A stretch of 25,450 bases of DNA from Candidatus Brocadiia bacterium. GTDB lineage: Bacteria; Planctomycetota; MHYJ01; WSZJ01. The stretch lies in assembly GCA_013360825.1 (NCBI GenBank), contig JABWAY010000013.1, positions 1 to 25,450 on the forward strand, written 5' to 3'. Made by a program: the position numbers and the translations under genes. This document shows positions 13,946 through 22,731 of this stretch, one piece after another. Positions within the stretch are counted from its first letter, which is position 1. Every line of letters begins with the position of its first letter. Below the pieces are notes generated by a model. It had not been told where the DNA came from. It saw nothing but the letters and a program-made list of their open reading frames with translations, and did no database searches.

Positions 13946-14727
13946 GCGGACTTCCGGGGAAACCAGGGAAAGAACGCGCTGGTCTCCTGCTGGTAACTCC
14001 GGTAGTCGTCCCCCCGGGAGCGGATCGACTGCGCTTCGGTCGGCGGGATCCCGGTGACTTTGACCAGCAGGAACAGGATCAGGACGGGCGCGCCCCACGC
14101 GGCCCAGCCCCAGCCGCCGTGCGCCGAGGCCGCCACGGCCCAGGCGACCCAGACCAGCCACTCGAAGAAGTAGTTCGGGTGGCGCGAGACGCGCCAGAGT
14201 CCGGCGCGGCAGGTTGTCCCGCGATTCCCCGGGTCGGCCTTGAACCGGCGGAGCTGGCGGTCGGCGATCGTCTCCCCGAGGACGGCCACGACGAGCAGGG
14301 CGGCGGCCGCGACTTCCAGCGGGTGGGGGAAGGGCGCGGCGTTCCGGGCGATGAGGAGGAACGGGACCGAGAAGACGACTTCGAAGAACGCCTGCATCAG
14401 GAAGAACCCGAGGAACTTGGCGCCGATGTTCCCGCCCCACGTCGCGCGGAAATGCCGGTACCGCCCGTCCTCCCCGGGTTCGTGGAAGATGCGCGCGGTG
14501 AGATGCGAGCCGAGCCGCGCGGCCCAGAGCCCCGCCGCGAGGCAGAGGGCGAGCGAGCGATCGTCATTCCCGCCCGCGATGAACGTGTACCACCCCGCGA
14601 GGAGCCCGAACGAGAACGCCCACCCCACGTCCCCCCAGGCCGCGTTCCGCGTCGCCTGCTGGACGACCCACATGAGGAACATCAGCCCGAACGCGATCGC
14701 GGCCGCCCCCGCCAGCGCGGTCAGCAT
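13942..14727 (-). CDS. DUF1295 membrane enzyme (steroid 5-alpha-reductase-like fold)
   Basis: This 261-aa protein has about six to seven hydrophobic segments and the DUF1295 signatures WGDVGWAFSF, YRHFRATWG near the middle and GLWRVSRHPNYFFEWLVWVA toward the C-terminus, ending in YRSYQQETSAFFPWFP. The RHPNYF-type motif is shared with isoprenylcysteine methyltransferases and steroid reductases, which use SAM or NADPH at the membrane surface. A reductase acting on an unsaturated or methylene lipid intermediate is plausible here but inferred. ATG at 14727 overlaps the stop of the preceding methyltransferase by 7 bp. It lies between two CFA-family genes. Confidence 0.88.
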   Translation of the reverse strand: MLTALAGAAAIAFGLMFLMWVVQQATRNAAWGDVGWAFSFGLLAGWYTFIAGGNDDRSLALCLAAGLWAARLGSHLTARIFHEPGEDGRYRHFRATWGGNIGAKFLGFFLMQAFFEVVFSVPFLLIARNAAPFPHPLEVAAAALLVVAVLGETIADRQLRRFKADPGNRGTTCRAGLWRVSRHPNYFFEWLVWVAWAVAASAHGGWGWAAWGAPVLILFLLVKVTGIPPTEAQSIRSRGDDYRSYQQETSAFFPWFPRKSA

Positions 14728-15950
14728 CGGTCGCCTTTCCGCAGCACCATCTGCGCATTCCCGATCCAGCGCTCCAGGAACCCCGCTTCGCAGTACGCCA
14801 GGTAGTACTCCCACTTGCGGATGAACTTCTCATCGAACCCGAGCTCCCGGACGGCGTCGAGCCGCGCGAGGAACCGTTCCCGCCAGGTGCGGAGGGTGCG
14901 CGCGTAGTGGTGGCCGATTTCCTCCATGTGGACGAGCGTCAGGGAGGAGACGCGCTGCATGGACGCGAGCATGCCGCGGACGGAGGCGAGTTCGGCGCCG
15001 GGGAAGACGTGGATCTGGATGAAGTCCGGGCGGCGGCGATAGGCCTCGAACCGGCGTTCGTTCATGGTGATGGTCTGGAGGAACGCCTCGCCGCCGGGGC
15101 GGAGGAGGCGGTCGAGGGTGGAGAAGAAGGCGTCGTAGTGCCGGTAGCCGACCGCCTCGAACATCTCGATCGCGGCGACCTTGTCGAAGGTCCCGCGGAG
15201 GTCGCGGTAGTCGTCGGCGAGGAGGGTGATGCGATCGGCGAGACCGAGCTCCCGGAGGCGGGCCGCGACGAACTCGTGCTGGCGGCGGCTGATCGTGGTG
15301 GTGGTGACACGGCAGCCGGTGGCGAGCGCCGCGTGGACGGCGAACCCGCCCCAGCCGGTCCCGATTTCGAGGAGGTGGTCGTCCGGGCTGAGCCGCAGGG
15401 CGCGGCAGACCGAGTCGTACTTCCGGACCTGCGCCGCTTCGAGGCTCTCCCCGTCCGACCCGTAGACCGCACAGGAGTAGGCCAGGGTCGGGTCGAGGAA
15501 GACCCGGTAGAACTCATTCCCGAGGTCGTAGTGGTCCGCGATATTCCGCCGCGCGGTCCCCGGGGAGTTGTCCCTCGTGGCGTGGGTTCTCCGGTCGAAC
15601 CATCGGCCCGCCCAGGCGCACGCGCCGCCGGCCCGGTCGAAGACCTCCATGTTCCGGATCGCGAGGCGGAGCACGGCGACCAGGTCGTCCGCCGCCCAGT
15701 GTCCGTCGCGGTAGGACTCCCCGAGGCCGACATCGCCGCCCAGAAGCGCGCGCCGCCAGATCGCGTGATCGCGGATCTCGACCGCGGCGGATGCCGCCGA
15801 CCCTTCCCGCCCGAAAGCCGCGAGCCCTTTCAGCTCCAGCCGTCCCTCGCGGATACCCGAGAGGGAGGTCAGGATCGCCCGGCGGGCGAGCCGGTCGATC
15901 CACCCGGGCCGGGTTGCCCGAGCTTTCGCGGGTGCGTCCAGACGGGACAT
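14721..15950 (-). CDS. cfa: Cyclopropane-fatty-acyl-phospholipid synthase family methyltransferase
   Basis: This 409-aa protein resembles full-length Cfa: an N-terminal domain (GIREGRLELKGLAAFG, then WRRALLGGDVGLGESYRDGHW), followed by NIADHYDLGNEFYRVFLDP, YSCAVYGSDGESLEAAQ, the SAM motif LLEIGTGWGGFAVHAA, AAIEMFEAVGYRHYD, QTITMNERRF and a C-terminal region ending in EYYLAYCEAGFLERWIGN. Family members transfer a methylene or methyl group from SAM to a double bond of a phospholipid acyl chain. The ATG at 15950 overlaps the end of the DUF1365 gene by 82 bp, unusually long in this operon. Because of its partners, methyl or furan-type products are as likely as cyclopropane, and the substrate cannot be read from sequence. 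Confidence 0.93.
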   Translation of the reverse strand: MSRLDAPAKARATRPGWIDRLARRAILTSLSGIREGRLELKGLAAFGREGSAASAAVEIRDHAIWRRALLGGDVGLGESYRDGHWAADDLVAVLRLAIRNMEVFDRAGGACAWAGRWFDRRTHATRDNSPGTARRNIADHYDLGNEFYRVFLDPTLAYSCAVYGSDGESLEAAQVRKYDSVCRALRLSPDDHLLEIGTGWGGFAVHAALATGCRVTTTTISRRQHEFVAARLRELGLADRITLLADDYRDLRGTFDKVAAIEMFEAVGYRHYDAFFSTLDRLLRPGGEAFLQTITMNERRFEAYRRRPDFIQIHVFPGAELASVRGMLASMQRVSSLTLVHMEEIGHHYARTLRTWRERFLARLDAVRELGFDEKFIRKWEYYLAYCEAGFLERWIGNAQMVLRKGDRC

Positions 15951-16660
15951 CGTTTCAGCCACAGCCGCAAAGCCTCCCAGTGAATCGCCCCGATGACCTT
16001 CGCGGTCATCCAGGGGTGTTGCGCGAGGAACGAGGATATCTCGGAATGCCGCCAGGGGCGGCGTGTGAGTTGAAGGGTCGCGTCGAAAAAAAACCGGCCA
16101 TCCTCCCACTCGGCCACGCGGACGTCGAGGGTGTCCGAGGGGGGGACGAAGGAAAAGCGGTAGACGCAGTTCATGGAGACGAACGGGGAGACGTGGAAGG
16201 TTTTGGGAAAGCGGTAGGAGTGGGGCCGGCCGGGGAGTGCCTGCGCGGGTCCCATCCAGGCGGGGGCGCGCTCTCCGAAGGTGTTGTTGATTTCGGCCAT
16301 GACGAGCGCGAGGCGGTCGCCTTCGTAGCAGTAGAAGAAGGTGACGGGGTTGAAGCAGTACCCCAGATAACGGAGGTGGGTGAGCAGGAAGATCCGCCCG
16401 TTCGGGAGCTCCAGCCCGGCGGCCGCCGCGCTCGCGCGGAGCCGCTCGCGGAGCGGGATCCCCGGATCGCCGACGTGGTCGCGGTCGTCGAACGAGGCCC
16501 AGTTGAACCGGTTCGACGAGACCCAGGGCGAGGCCGCGCAGAGTTCCGGGATCCGGTCGACGTCCAGGAACGCCATCCCGAGCGTGTAGGTGAACGCGTG
16601 CCTCCGGGGATGGAACCGCCGGTGGCGGAGCGTCCCCAGATAGAGCCCGGGTTCTACCAC
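15869..16660 (-). CDS. DUF1365 family protein
   Basis: The 263-aa protein matches DUF1365: LYLGTLRHRRFHPRRHAFTY at the start, then RIFLLTHLRYLGYCFNPVTF with YCYEG, an INNTFGER motif, KTFHVSPFVSMNCVYRFSF and WHSEI-like and HWEALRLWLKR segments. No biochemical activity is established for DUF1365; it nearly always travels with FAD amine-oxidase-like and CFA-type genes. GTG at 16660 is the start because it begins the conserved region and overlaps the upstream stop by 7 bp. The C-terminus runs 82 bp into the next gene with a low-complexity Gly/Pro/Ser tail after the family's normal end. Confidence 0.9.
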   Translation of the reverse strand: MVEPGLYLGTLRHRRFHPRRHAFTYTLGMAFLDVDRIPELCAASPWVSSNRFNWASFDDRDHVGDPGIPLRERLRASAAAAGLELPNGRIFLLTHLRYLGYCFNPVTFFYCYEGDRLALVMAEINNTFGERAPAWMGPAQALPGRPHSYRFPKTFHVSPFVSMNCVYRFSFVPPSDTLDVRVAEWEDGRFFFDATLQLTRRPWRHSEISSFLAQHPWMTAKVIGAIHWEALRLWLKRCPVWTHPRKLGQPGPGGSTGSPAGRS

Positions 16661-17904
16661 TTCACTCCCATCCGTTCCGCCACGCGGACGGCGGAGCGGA
16701 GCCCGTCCTCGTGGAACCCGTGGCCCCACCAGGCGCCGCAGTAGTGGGTGCGGTTGCGCCCGCTGACCTCCGGCCAGCGTCCCTGCGCCAGGATCGAATC
16801 CTGGCTGAGGCGTGGATGCCGGAACGCGAAACGGGAGAGCGCCCTGGACCGGTCGACGAGGGCGCCGGCATTGAGGCTGACGAAGCAGTCCGACTTCGTC
16901 TCGAGCGGCTGGAGACGGTTCATGTGGTAGGTGGTGACGGACCGTCCGCCGTCTTCCGGCGTGCGCAGGCTGTTCCAGGACGCCCACGCCCGGCGGCGGG
17001 CCGGCATGACGCGGGGATCGGTGTGGAGGACCGCCTCGTTGGACGTCGTCCGGAATGTCCCGAAGACCTCGATTTCCGCCTGTGTGGGGGAGGCGAGGAG
17101 CGGGAGGACCTGGTCGCCGTGGCAGGCGAAGACGACCTCGTCGAACGTCCGCGCCCCGGCGCCCTCCGCGTGCACGGTCACGTCGCGCAGGGTCCGCTCC
17201 ACGCGCGCGACGGGCTTACCCGTGAGGATCCGCTCCCGGAACGGCTGCACCAGGGGATCGAGGTAGCGCGCGCAGCCGCCGGGGATCGTGCGCCAGGGGA
17301 CCTGCGTGGTGACGCCGAGGAATCCGTGGTTCTCGAAGAAGCGCGCGACAGAGGCCGCGGGGAAATCGAGCATGTCCCGCGGGGAGGCCGACCAGATGCT
17401 CCCCGCCATGGGGAGAAGGTAGGAGTCCCGGAAATCGTCGCTGAACCGCTCGCGGAGGATCCATCCGCCGAGGGGCCACGCCGCGGCCCCCGGCTCGGCG
17501 AGGAGCGCGCGGGCGCGGCTGTTGAACCGTCGGATTTCGGAGAGGAGGGCGTAGAACCGCGGGCGGACGAGGTTCCGGCGCTGGGCGAAGAGCCCGTTGA
17601 GGCCGCGGGAGCACCAGGAGAGGCCGTCCGGCCGGTTCTCGACGGAAAACGACATGTCGGACGGGACGGTGGCGATGCCGAGCTCGCGGAAGAGCCTGCA
17701 GAGCAGGGGGTAGTTCGGCTCGTTGTGGACGATGAAACCCACGTCGACCGGGCAATTTCCCTCCGGCGCGGCGACCGTCGCGGTCAGCGTGTGCCCGCCG
17801 AGCCGGGATTCCTTTTCGTAGAGCCAGACCTCGTGACGGCGGCTCAGGAGCCACGCCGCAGCCGACCCGCTGATGCCGGATCCGATGACGGCGACCCGGC
17901 TCAT
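16654..17904 (-). CDS. FAD/NAD(P)-binding amine-oxidase-like oxidoreductase
   Basis: The 416-aa flavoprotein has the N-terminal dinucleotide motif VAVIGSGISGSAAAWLL (about 4-20) and the GG doublet YEKESRLGGHTLT. Family-typical segments follow: FIVHNEPNYPLLCRLFRELG, MSFSVENRPDGLSW, MAGSIWSASP and the C-terminal HYCGAWWGHGFHEDGLRSA, which completes the FAD site. Close relatives in DUF1365/CFA clusters are thought to oxidise or desaturate modified acyl chains; some participate in furan fatty-acid formation. Its ATG overlaps the desaturase stop (ATGA) and its stop overlaps DUF1365 by 7 bp. Cytosolic or membrane-peripheral, with no signal peptide. Confidence 0.92.
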   Translation of the reverse strand: MSRVAVIGSGISGSAAAWLLSRRHEVWLYEKESRLGGHTLTATVAAPEGNCPVDVGFIVHNEPNYPLLCRLFRELGIATVPSDMSFSVENRPDGLSWCSRGLNGLFAQRRNLVRPRFYALLSEIRRFNSRARALLAEPGAAAWPLGGWILRERFSDDFRDSYLLPMAGSIWSASPRDMLDFPAASVARFFENHGFLGVTTQVPWRTIPGGCARYLDPLVQPFRERILTGKPVARVERTLRDVTVHAEGAGARTFDEVVFACHGDQVLPLLASPTQAEIEVFGTFRTTSNEAVLHTDPRVMPARRRAWASWNSLRTPEDGGRSVTTYHMNRLQPLETKSDCFVSLNAGALVDRSRALSRFAFRHPRLSQDSILAQGRWPEVSGRNRTHYCGAWWGHGFHEDGLRSAVRVAERMGVKW

Positions 17905-18791
17905 GGGGCCGCGGGCGCTGGCTCCGGCTGGGGCTGCGGCGCGGGGACCTCGGGGGCGTGGCGGAACGGGCGCATGTTGCGGACGATCCCGATGAACGAC
18001 AGCGCCTTCAGCCCGTACCAGGTCATGTCGACCTCATACCACCGGATCCCCTGCCGGCAGGAATGCTGGTACCAGTGATGGTTGTTGTGCCATCCCTCGC
18101 CCATCGTGATCAGGGCGAGCCAGAAATTGTTGCGGCTCGTGTCGGTGGTCGGAAACCGGCGCGACCCCCAGACGTGGCAGAGCGAATTGATCGTGAACGT
18201 GCCGTGATACAGGATCACGGTGGACAGGAAGAACCCCCAGAACAGCCCGGGCCATCCCCAGATCAGCGTGATCGCCGCCGCCAGCGTGACCGGGCAGAGG
18301 TAGTGGAACCTGTCGAGAAACCTCAGCTCGGGGTACTTGTGGAAGTCCGGGATCTGCTTCGGATCGTAGCTGTCGTAGTACTGGGAAATGATCCACCCCA
18401 CGTGCGACCAGAAAAACCCGTCCCGGATCGGGGAGTGGTGATCCGTCTCCTGGTCGCTGTGCCGGTGGTGCTCCCGGTGATTCGCCGCCCACCAGAGCAC
18501 TCCCTTCTGCCCCGACGTCTGGGCCAGGAATGCCAGGAGGAACTGGCTCACGCGGTCCAGGGTGAACGTCCGGTGGCTGAAGTACCGGTGGTACCCCGCC
18601 GTCACCACGAACATCCGTCCCACGTACAGGGCCGCCGCGAGCAGGACCCATTTCCAGGAAAATGGGAAGAAGAAGACCCCGAGCGCCGCGACATGAACGG
18701 CATAGAAAATCAGGGTCAGGGGGTTGAGCCAGGACACCTTGCGCTCAACGCCGCGGGCGGCATTGAACTGAACGACATCCATGGTGCGCAT
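17901..18791 (-). CDS. Acyl-CoA/acyl-lipid desaturase (delta-9 type)
   Basis: This 296-aa integral membrane di-iron desaturase has all three histidine boxes: HRYFSH (68-73), HREHH (105-109) and HNNHH (235-239). About four membrane helices flank them. Enzymes of this stearoyl-CoA-desaturase class introduce a cis double bond into saturated acyl chains using O2 and electrons. It heads the operon and would supply the olefin needed by the two CFA-type enzymes downstream. The start may be ATG 18791 or ATG 18782; neither has a strong ribosome site. The C-terminus ends in a Pro/Ala/Glu-rich tail. No fused cytochrome b5 or ferredoxin domain is present, so the electron donor is elsewhere. Confidence 0.93.
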   Translation of the reverse strand: MRTMDVVQFNAARGVERKVSWLNPLTLIFYAVHVAALGVFFFPFSWKWVLLAAALYVGRMFVVTAGYHRYFSHRTFTLDRVSQFLLAFLAQTSGQKGVLWWAANHREHHRHSDQETDHHSPIRDGFFWSHVGWIISQYYDSYDPKQIPDFHKYPELRFLDRFHYLCPVTLAAAITLIWGWPGLFWGFFLSTVILYHGTFTINSLCHVWGSRRFPTTDTSRNNFWLALITMGEGWHNNHHWYQHSCRQGIRWYEVDMTWYGLKALSFIGIVRNMRPFRHAPEVPAPQPQPEPAPAAP

Positions 18792-18921
18792 CCAGAATCG
18801 GGTGAGACGATCCCACGGGCTCAGGAGGCGCCCCGGTCCATCCGGGAAGGCGCGATCCGCCCGTTCGCGAGTGGGGACGATATCCGACCGCAGGCGGGCA
18901 TGGCAAGTCCCGGCAGGCCGG
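18792..18921 (-). promoter_or_regulatory. Gap before the desaturase operon
   Basis: These 130 bp separate the RND gene from the desaturase, whereas the operon genes downstream all overlap. The gap may hold a separate promoter for the lipid operon. It is GC-rich, and no clear promoter or terminator could be identified. Confidence 0.35.
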
Positions 18922-21591
18922 TCAGCCCAGGCGATCCCGCCGCCTCTCCATCCAGACCAGGATCGGAGGCAGGATGAGAAGGCTGGCCAGGAGGTAGCAG
19001 AGCATCCCGATGGAAATCGCGAGGCCGAGCGACTTCATCGCGCGATTGGCGGCGAACGCCAGGGAACCGAACCCGATCACGGTCGTCAGCGAGGTCAGCG
19101 TGAGGCCGCGCCAGAGGGACGAGACCGCGCGCGCCGCGTCTCTTCCCCCCAGTTCCCGGAACCGCGCGACCATGTGGAGGCCGTTGTCGGTCCCCATCCC
19201 CATCATCAGCGGGAAGACGATGAGGTTGAGGTAGTTCATGCGGATGTCGAGCAGCCGGAACGACCCGACCAGCCAGAGCGTCCCGACGAGTCCGGGGAGA
19301 AGGGCCAGGAGGGCCCAGCCGGGGCTGAGGAAGAGCAGGGCGGCGAGGACGCAGGTGAGCCCCGCCGCGGCGAGGGTCGCCTTGAAGATCTCGGGGGCGA
19401 TCCGGTCGTCGAGCTCCTTGACGACGACGCTGAATCCGCAGAGGTTGGATCCCGCATCCCCGCGTCGGGCGTGGGCGCTGATCCCGTCGATCACGTGTTC
19501 CCGGACCTGCATGACATGGAGCGGGTCCCGCGGGGTGACCCAGGTCAGGGCCCGGTGAACCCCGTCCGGAGACGGGCGGCCCAGGAATCTCCCGCGGATC
19601 GAGTCGAAGAAGGGGTCCTGGATCTGGGAGGGGAGGAGGGCGTGGCGTGCGGAGAGCATCGATCGCAGCCACGTTTTCGCATCCGCGAACGCGTCGGGAT
19701 CGAACCCCTCCCTGTCCAGGGCGGCGTCCAGGTCGGCGATGACCCGGTCCGCGTCGATTTTCGCCAGGGCCTCGGCGTGGCGTTTCTGCCGGGACGGCGC
19801 CGGGACGAAGTCCGTGATCGACTGGACGGTGATCTCCCCGATCGGATCGCCCGGGGGCGCGCGGCGCCGCCCTTCCCTCAGTTCCTTCGCGACCCGGTCG
19901 AGCTTCTCCAGGACCTCACCCTCCTCCGTTCCGCGCGAGATGAGGAGGAGGGGGTCGAGCCCGGAGGAATAGGACCGCCGCATCCGTTCCTGCGTCTCCA
20001 GCAGGGTGTCCCCTTCGTTGCGGAGATTCTTCACATCGGTCTCGCGGATCGGGAGACCGGTCGGCGCCGGGGCGACGGCGATGAGCGCCACCACGGTCGC
20101 GGCGGCCCCGAGCGTTCCCCCGATCCAGGAATTCCGGACCACGAAGGCGGTGACGAGCCGTTCCCCGTGGGCGGTCATGAAAATGAGGCAGGCTGCGGTC
20201 GACACCGTCCCGAGCGCCGGCATCTGCCAGATGCTCCAGGCGTTGTAGGCCAGAAAAAGCAGCCAGCAGGTCGCCGTCGCCCACCCCGGAATGTCCCGGT
20301 CCGGCGCACCCGACCGGTTGAGCAGGCGCACCAGGATGGGCCAGGAGAGAATCGTCGCCACGAAGACGAGGAACAGGCCGAAACCGACCAGCGTGGCGAA
20401 TTCGCGCAATCCCTTGAAATCGCTCACCCAGAGGCAGAGAAGCGCGGCGACCGACGTCGCCATCGCGATGAAGATTCCCGAGCCGGCCCCGAAATAGGTC
20501 CGCCGGCTCGCCTCCTCCGCCGGCGTCCCGTCCTGCCGCTCGCCGCGGAATCGGTTGACGAGGTGGATCGTGAAGTCGATCCCCATCCCCGCGAGGAGCC
20601 CCGCGAACCCCACGGTCACTCCCGTCAGGTGCCCGAACGCGACCCCCGCCAGCCCGAACGTCCACAGGATCCCGAAATTGAGCGCGACGAACCCGACGAC
20701 CAGCGCGCTCCAGCGGCGAAGCGAGATGAGGAGCATCAGGAGCACGGGGGGGATCGAGCTCAGGATCGTGAGCCGCAGGTCGCCTTTGATCGCCGACTCG
20801 TTGGCGAGCGCGACCGGGTATCCGCCGAGGAAGCTCACCCTCCAGCCGTCCGCTCCCGGGACCTCCCGGCGCGCCTCCGCCTCCGCGCGGTCCATCTGGG
20901 CCATGATCTTCCGACAGAACTCGATGCTGTGCGGGGGCTCCCGCCCCTCCACGAGCATGAACAGCGCGTTGTGGTCGGGCGAAAGGAAGTACCCCTGGCT
21001 CGTGTCCATCTTCCCCGCCGGCATCGCCGCCCGGGTGACCGGGATGTAGAAGTCCAGCCAGAGATCGAGCGGGTCGCGCTGCATCAGCACATCCGCGACC
21101 GAGGGCCCGGGCGACGCCAGCCTCCGCCGGTTGCGTTTCACCCGCTCCCGGATCTCCGCCGTCTCCAGGCGCTTCAGGAACCGCTCGAAATCCTCGTCCT
21201 GAAGGAGGAGCGGGCCGTGGGACTCCACGATTCCGAGGATGAACTGCTCCGCCTCGCGGGTCAGTTTCCAGTCGACGCGGGTGACGTCCGGGGACGCCTG
21301 GATCCGGGCGGCCATCCGCTCGACCAGCTGCTGACCGGCGGCGTCCGAGGCGTCGGGGTGTGTTTTCTCGAGGTAGACGAACAGCTGCCCGGTGAAGGTG
21401 AAATGGTGGAGGAGTTCGTTGACGCCCTCAACCGCGGGGGAAGACCGGGGTAGAATGTGGATGATGTCGGATGAGAACGTGAGGCGCCGTGCCGCGAGGA
21501 GGCTGAGGGCGCTGAGGAGTCCGATCGCGGCGAGGGACAGGCCGGGACGGTTCCAGAGCAGCTGATGAAGCCAGGAGAGGAAGCGGGGCAT
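18922..21591 (-). CDS. MMPL/RND-family lipid transporter (HpnN-like)
   Basis: The 889-aa protein has the duplicated layout of MMPL-type RND exporters: an N-terminal helix (about 15-35), a ~230-aa periplasmic domain, a five-helix bundle with GMGIDFTIHLVNRF (335-348), a second periplasmic domain, and a second bundle with GMGTDNGLHMVARF (798-811). The Asp of each motif is where proton-coupled MMPL members carry their charge. Family members export lipids, including hopanoids (HpnN) and mycolates. The ATG at 21591 is chosen because the upstream open frame runs antisense through the next gene. It lies directly upstream of the lipid-modification operon on the same strand, suggesting it moves the modified lipid; that is inference. 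Confidence 0.88.
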   Translation of the reverse strand: MPRFLSWLHQLLWNRPGLSLAAIGLLSALSLLAARRLTFSSDIIHILPRSSPAVEGVNELLHHFTFTGQLFVYLEKTHPDASDAAGQQLVERMAARIQASPDVTRVDWKLTREAEQFILGIVESHGPLLLQDEDFERFLKRLETAEIRERVKRNRRRLASPGPSVADVLMQRDPLDLWLDFYIPVTRAAMPAGKMDTSQGYFLSPDHNALFMLVEGREPPHSIEFCRKIMAQMDRAEAEARREVPGADGWRVSFLGGYPVALANESAIKGDLRLTILSSIPPVLLMLLISLRRWSALVVGFVALNFGILWTFGLAGVAFGHLTGVTVGFAGLLAGMGIDFTIHLVNRFRGERQDGTPAEEASRRTYFGAGSGIFIAMATSVAALLCLWVSDFKGLREFATLVGFGLFLVFVATILSWPILVRLLNRSGAPDRDIPGWATATCWLLFLAYNAWSIWQMPALGTVSTAACLIFMTAHGERLVTAFVVRNSWIGGTLGAAATVVALIAVAPAPTGLPIRETDVKNLRNEGDTLLETQERMRRSYSSGLDPLLLISRGTEEGEVLEKLDRVAKELREGRRRAPPGDPIGEITVQSITDFVPAPSRQKRHAEALAKIDADRVIADLDAALDREGFDPDAFADAKTWLRSMLSARHALLPSQIQDPFFDSIRGRFLGRPSPDGVHRALTWVTPRDPLHVMQVREHVIDGISAHARRGDAGSNLCGFSVVVKELDDRIAPEIFKATLAAAGLTCVLAALLFLSPGWALLALLPGLVGTLWLVGSFRLLDIRMNYLNLIVFPLMMGMGTDNGLHMVARFRELGGRDAARAVSSLWRGLTLTSLTTVIGFGSLAFAANRAMKSLGLAISIGMLCYLLASLLILPPILVWMERRRDRLG

Positions 21592-21658
21592 GGTGGCCGG
21601 GACAAGATACGGAACGCGCGCCCGGGGCGCAACGACGGTCGGCGGAGGGGAGGCGGCG

Positions 21659-22699
21659 ATGATCCGGCGGGTGCGGGGCGGGGTGGCGGGGGTTCTGCTG
21701 TTCGCGGCGCTCGCGGCCGCGGACGGGATCCCCGTCGACGGACGGGTGGTCACGGCGGACGGGGAGCCGGCCGCCGACGCCGTGGTGGGGTTCGAGTGGC
21801 AGTTCCGCGGGAAATGGGTCCCGTTCCAGCGGCTCGGCGTCGGGAAAGACGGCGGGTTCACCGGCGAGCTCCACTGGACCCACCGGCCGATGGTGCTGCT
21901 CGCCCTGGACTCCGCGGGCAGGAACGGCGCCCTGCGGGTCCTGAAGGACGAGGACCTCAAGGGGCCGTTCGAGCTGAAACTCCAGCCCCTGCAGGAGGTC
22001 ACCGGGACGCTCGAGTGCCCCGAACTCGGCGCGCTCGGCCCGGTCACCGCCGCCGTCGAAACCCCGGAGGGCGCGCGCGTCTTCCGGATCTCGCTGAAGG
22101 AGCCGAAATTCACCATCCCGCTTCCCCCGGGAGATTACATCCTGAAGGCGGTGGCGTTCGACTCGAAGGAACTGCAGAAGCCGATCACGGTGAAAGCGGA
22201 CGGGCCGCTGGACCTCGGGGCGGTGGCGCTGGAGCCGACCGCGATCGCGCGCGCCTGGGGGAAGGAGCCGCACGCCTTCCGCGCCACGGCGGCGCGCGGC
22301 GTGGACCCCGGGGTGACGCTGGCGGATTACAGGGGGCGTTGGGTGCTCGTGGCGTTCTGGTCCGCGGACTCGGCGGACTGCACGCGCGCCCTGGTTCCGC
22401 GGCTGAATGCGCTGGTGGAGCGGTGGAAAGGTTCCGAGGAGCGCTTCGCGATCCTGGCGCTCCATGAGCCGGGGGCCGCGACGCTGGCCGACCTGGACAA
22501 GCGGCTGGAGAAGGTCAAGGCGGGGTCCTGGCAGGGGAAGGATCCGGCGTTCCCGATTCTCCTCGACGACACGGGGGAGACCTGGAGGGCGTGGGGGGTG
22601 GAGAAGACGCCGACGCTGGTCCTGGTCGATCCCGAGGGGAAGGTCGTGAAGCAGGGAACGGACCAGATGCTGGAGGCCCGGTTGAGGGAGGGGAAGTAG
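21659..22699 (+). CDS. Secreted protein with carboxypeptidase-regulatory-like and thioredoxin-fold domains
   Basis: This 346-aa protein has a signal peptide (MIRRVRGGVAGVLLFAALAA), a carboxypeptidase-regulatory-like strand domain (VDGRVVTADGEPAADAVVGF, about 26-45), a beta-rich middle and a C-terminal TlpA/redoxin domain from about 215: LADYRGRWVLVAFWSADSAD, C241, then PAFPILLDDTGETWRAWGV and KTPTLVLVD with the expected cis-Pro. The usual CxxC is SADC (238-241), so the first, nucleophilic Cys is replaced by Ser. A standard disulfide exchange is therefore unlikely. ATG at 21659 follows a ggaggggagg ribosome site. It diverges from the RND gene with only 67 bp between. Confidence 0.85.
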   Translation: MIRRVRGGVAGVLLFAALAAADGIPVDGRVVTADGEPAADAVVGFEWQFRGKWVPFQRLGVGKDGGFTGELHWTHRPMVLLALDSAGRNGALRVLKDEDLKGPFELKLQPLQEVTGTLECPELGALGPVTAAVETPEGARVFRISLKEPKFTIPLPPGDYILKAVAFDSKELQKPITVKADGPLDLGAVALEPTAIARAWGKEPHAFRATAARGVDPGVTLADYRGRWVLVAFWSADSADCTRALVPRLNALVERWKGSEERFAILALHEPGAATLADLDKRLEKVKAGSWQGKDPAFPILLDDTGETWRAWGVEKTPTLVLVDPEGKVVKQGTDQMLEARLREGK

Positions 22700-22731
22700 C
22701 GTTCGCCGCCGGGCTTGCCTACAATCGGGCG

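Noticed and set aside
18781..21453. 890-aa plus-strand ORF opposite the RND gene
   Set aside because: It is rich in Arg/Glu/Pro/Asp without domains, while the minus strand has clear MMPL helices and motifs.
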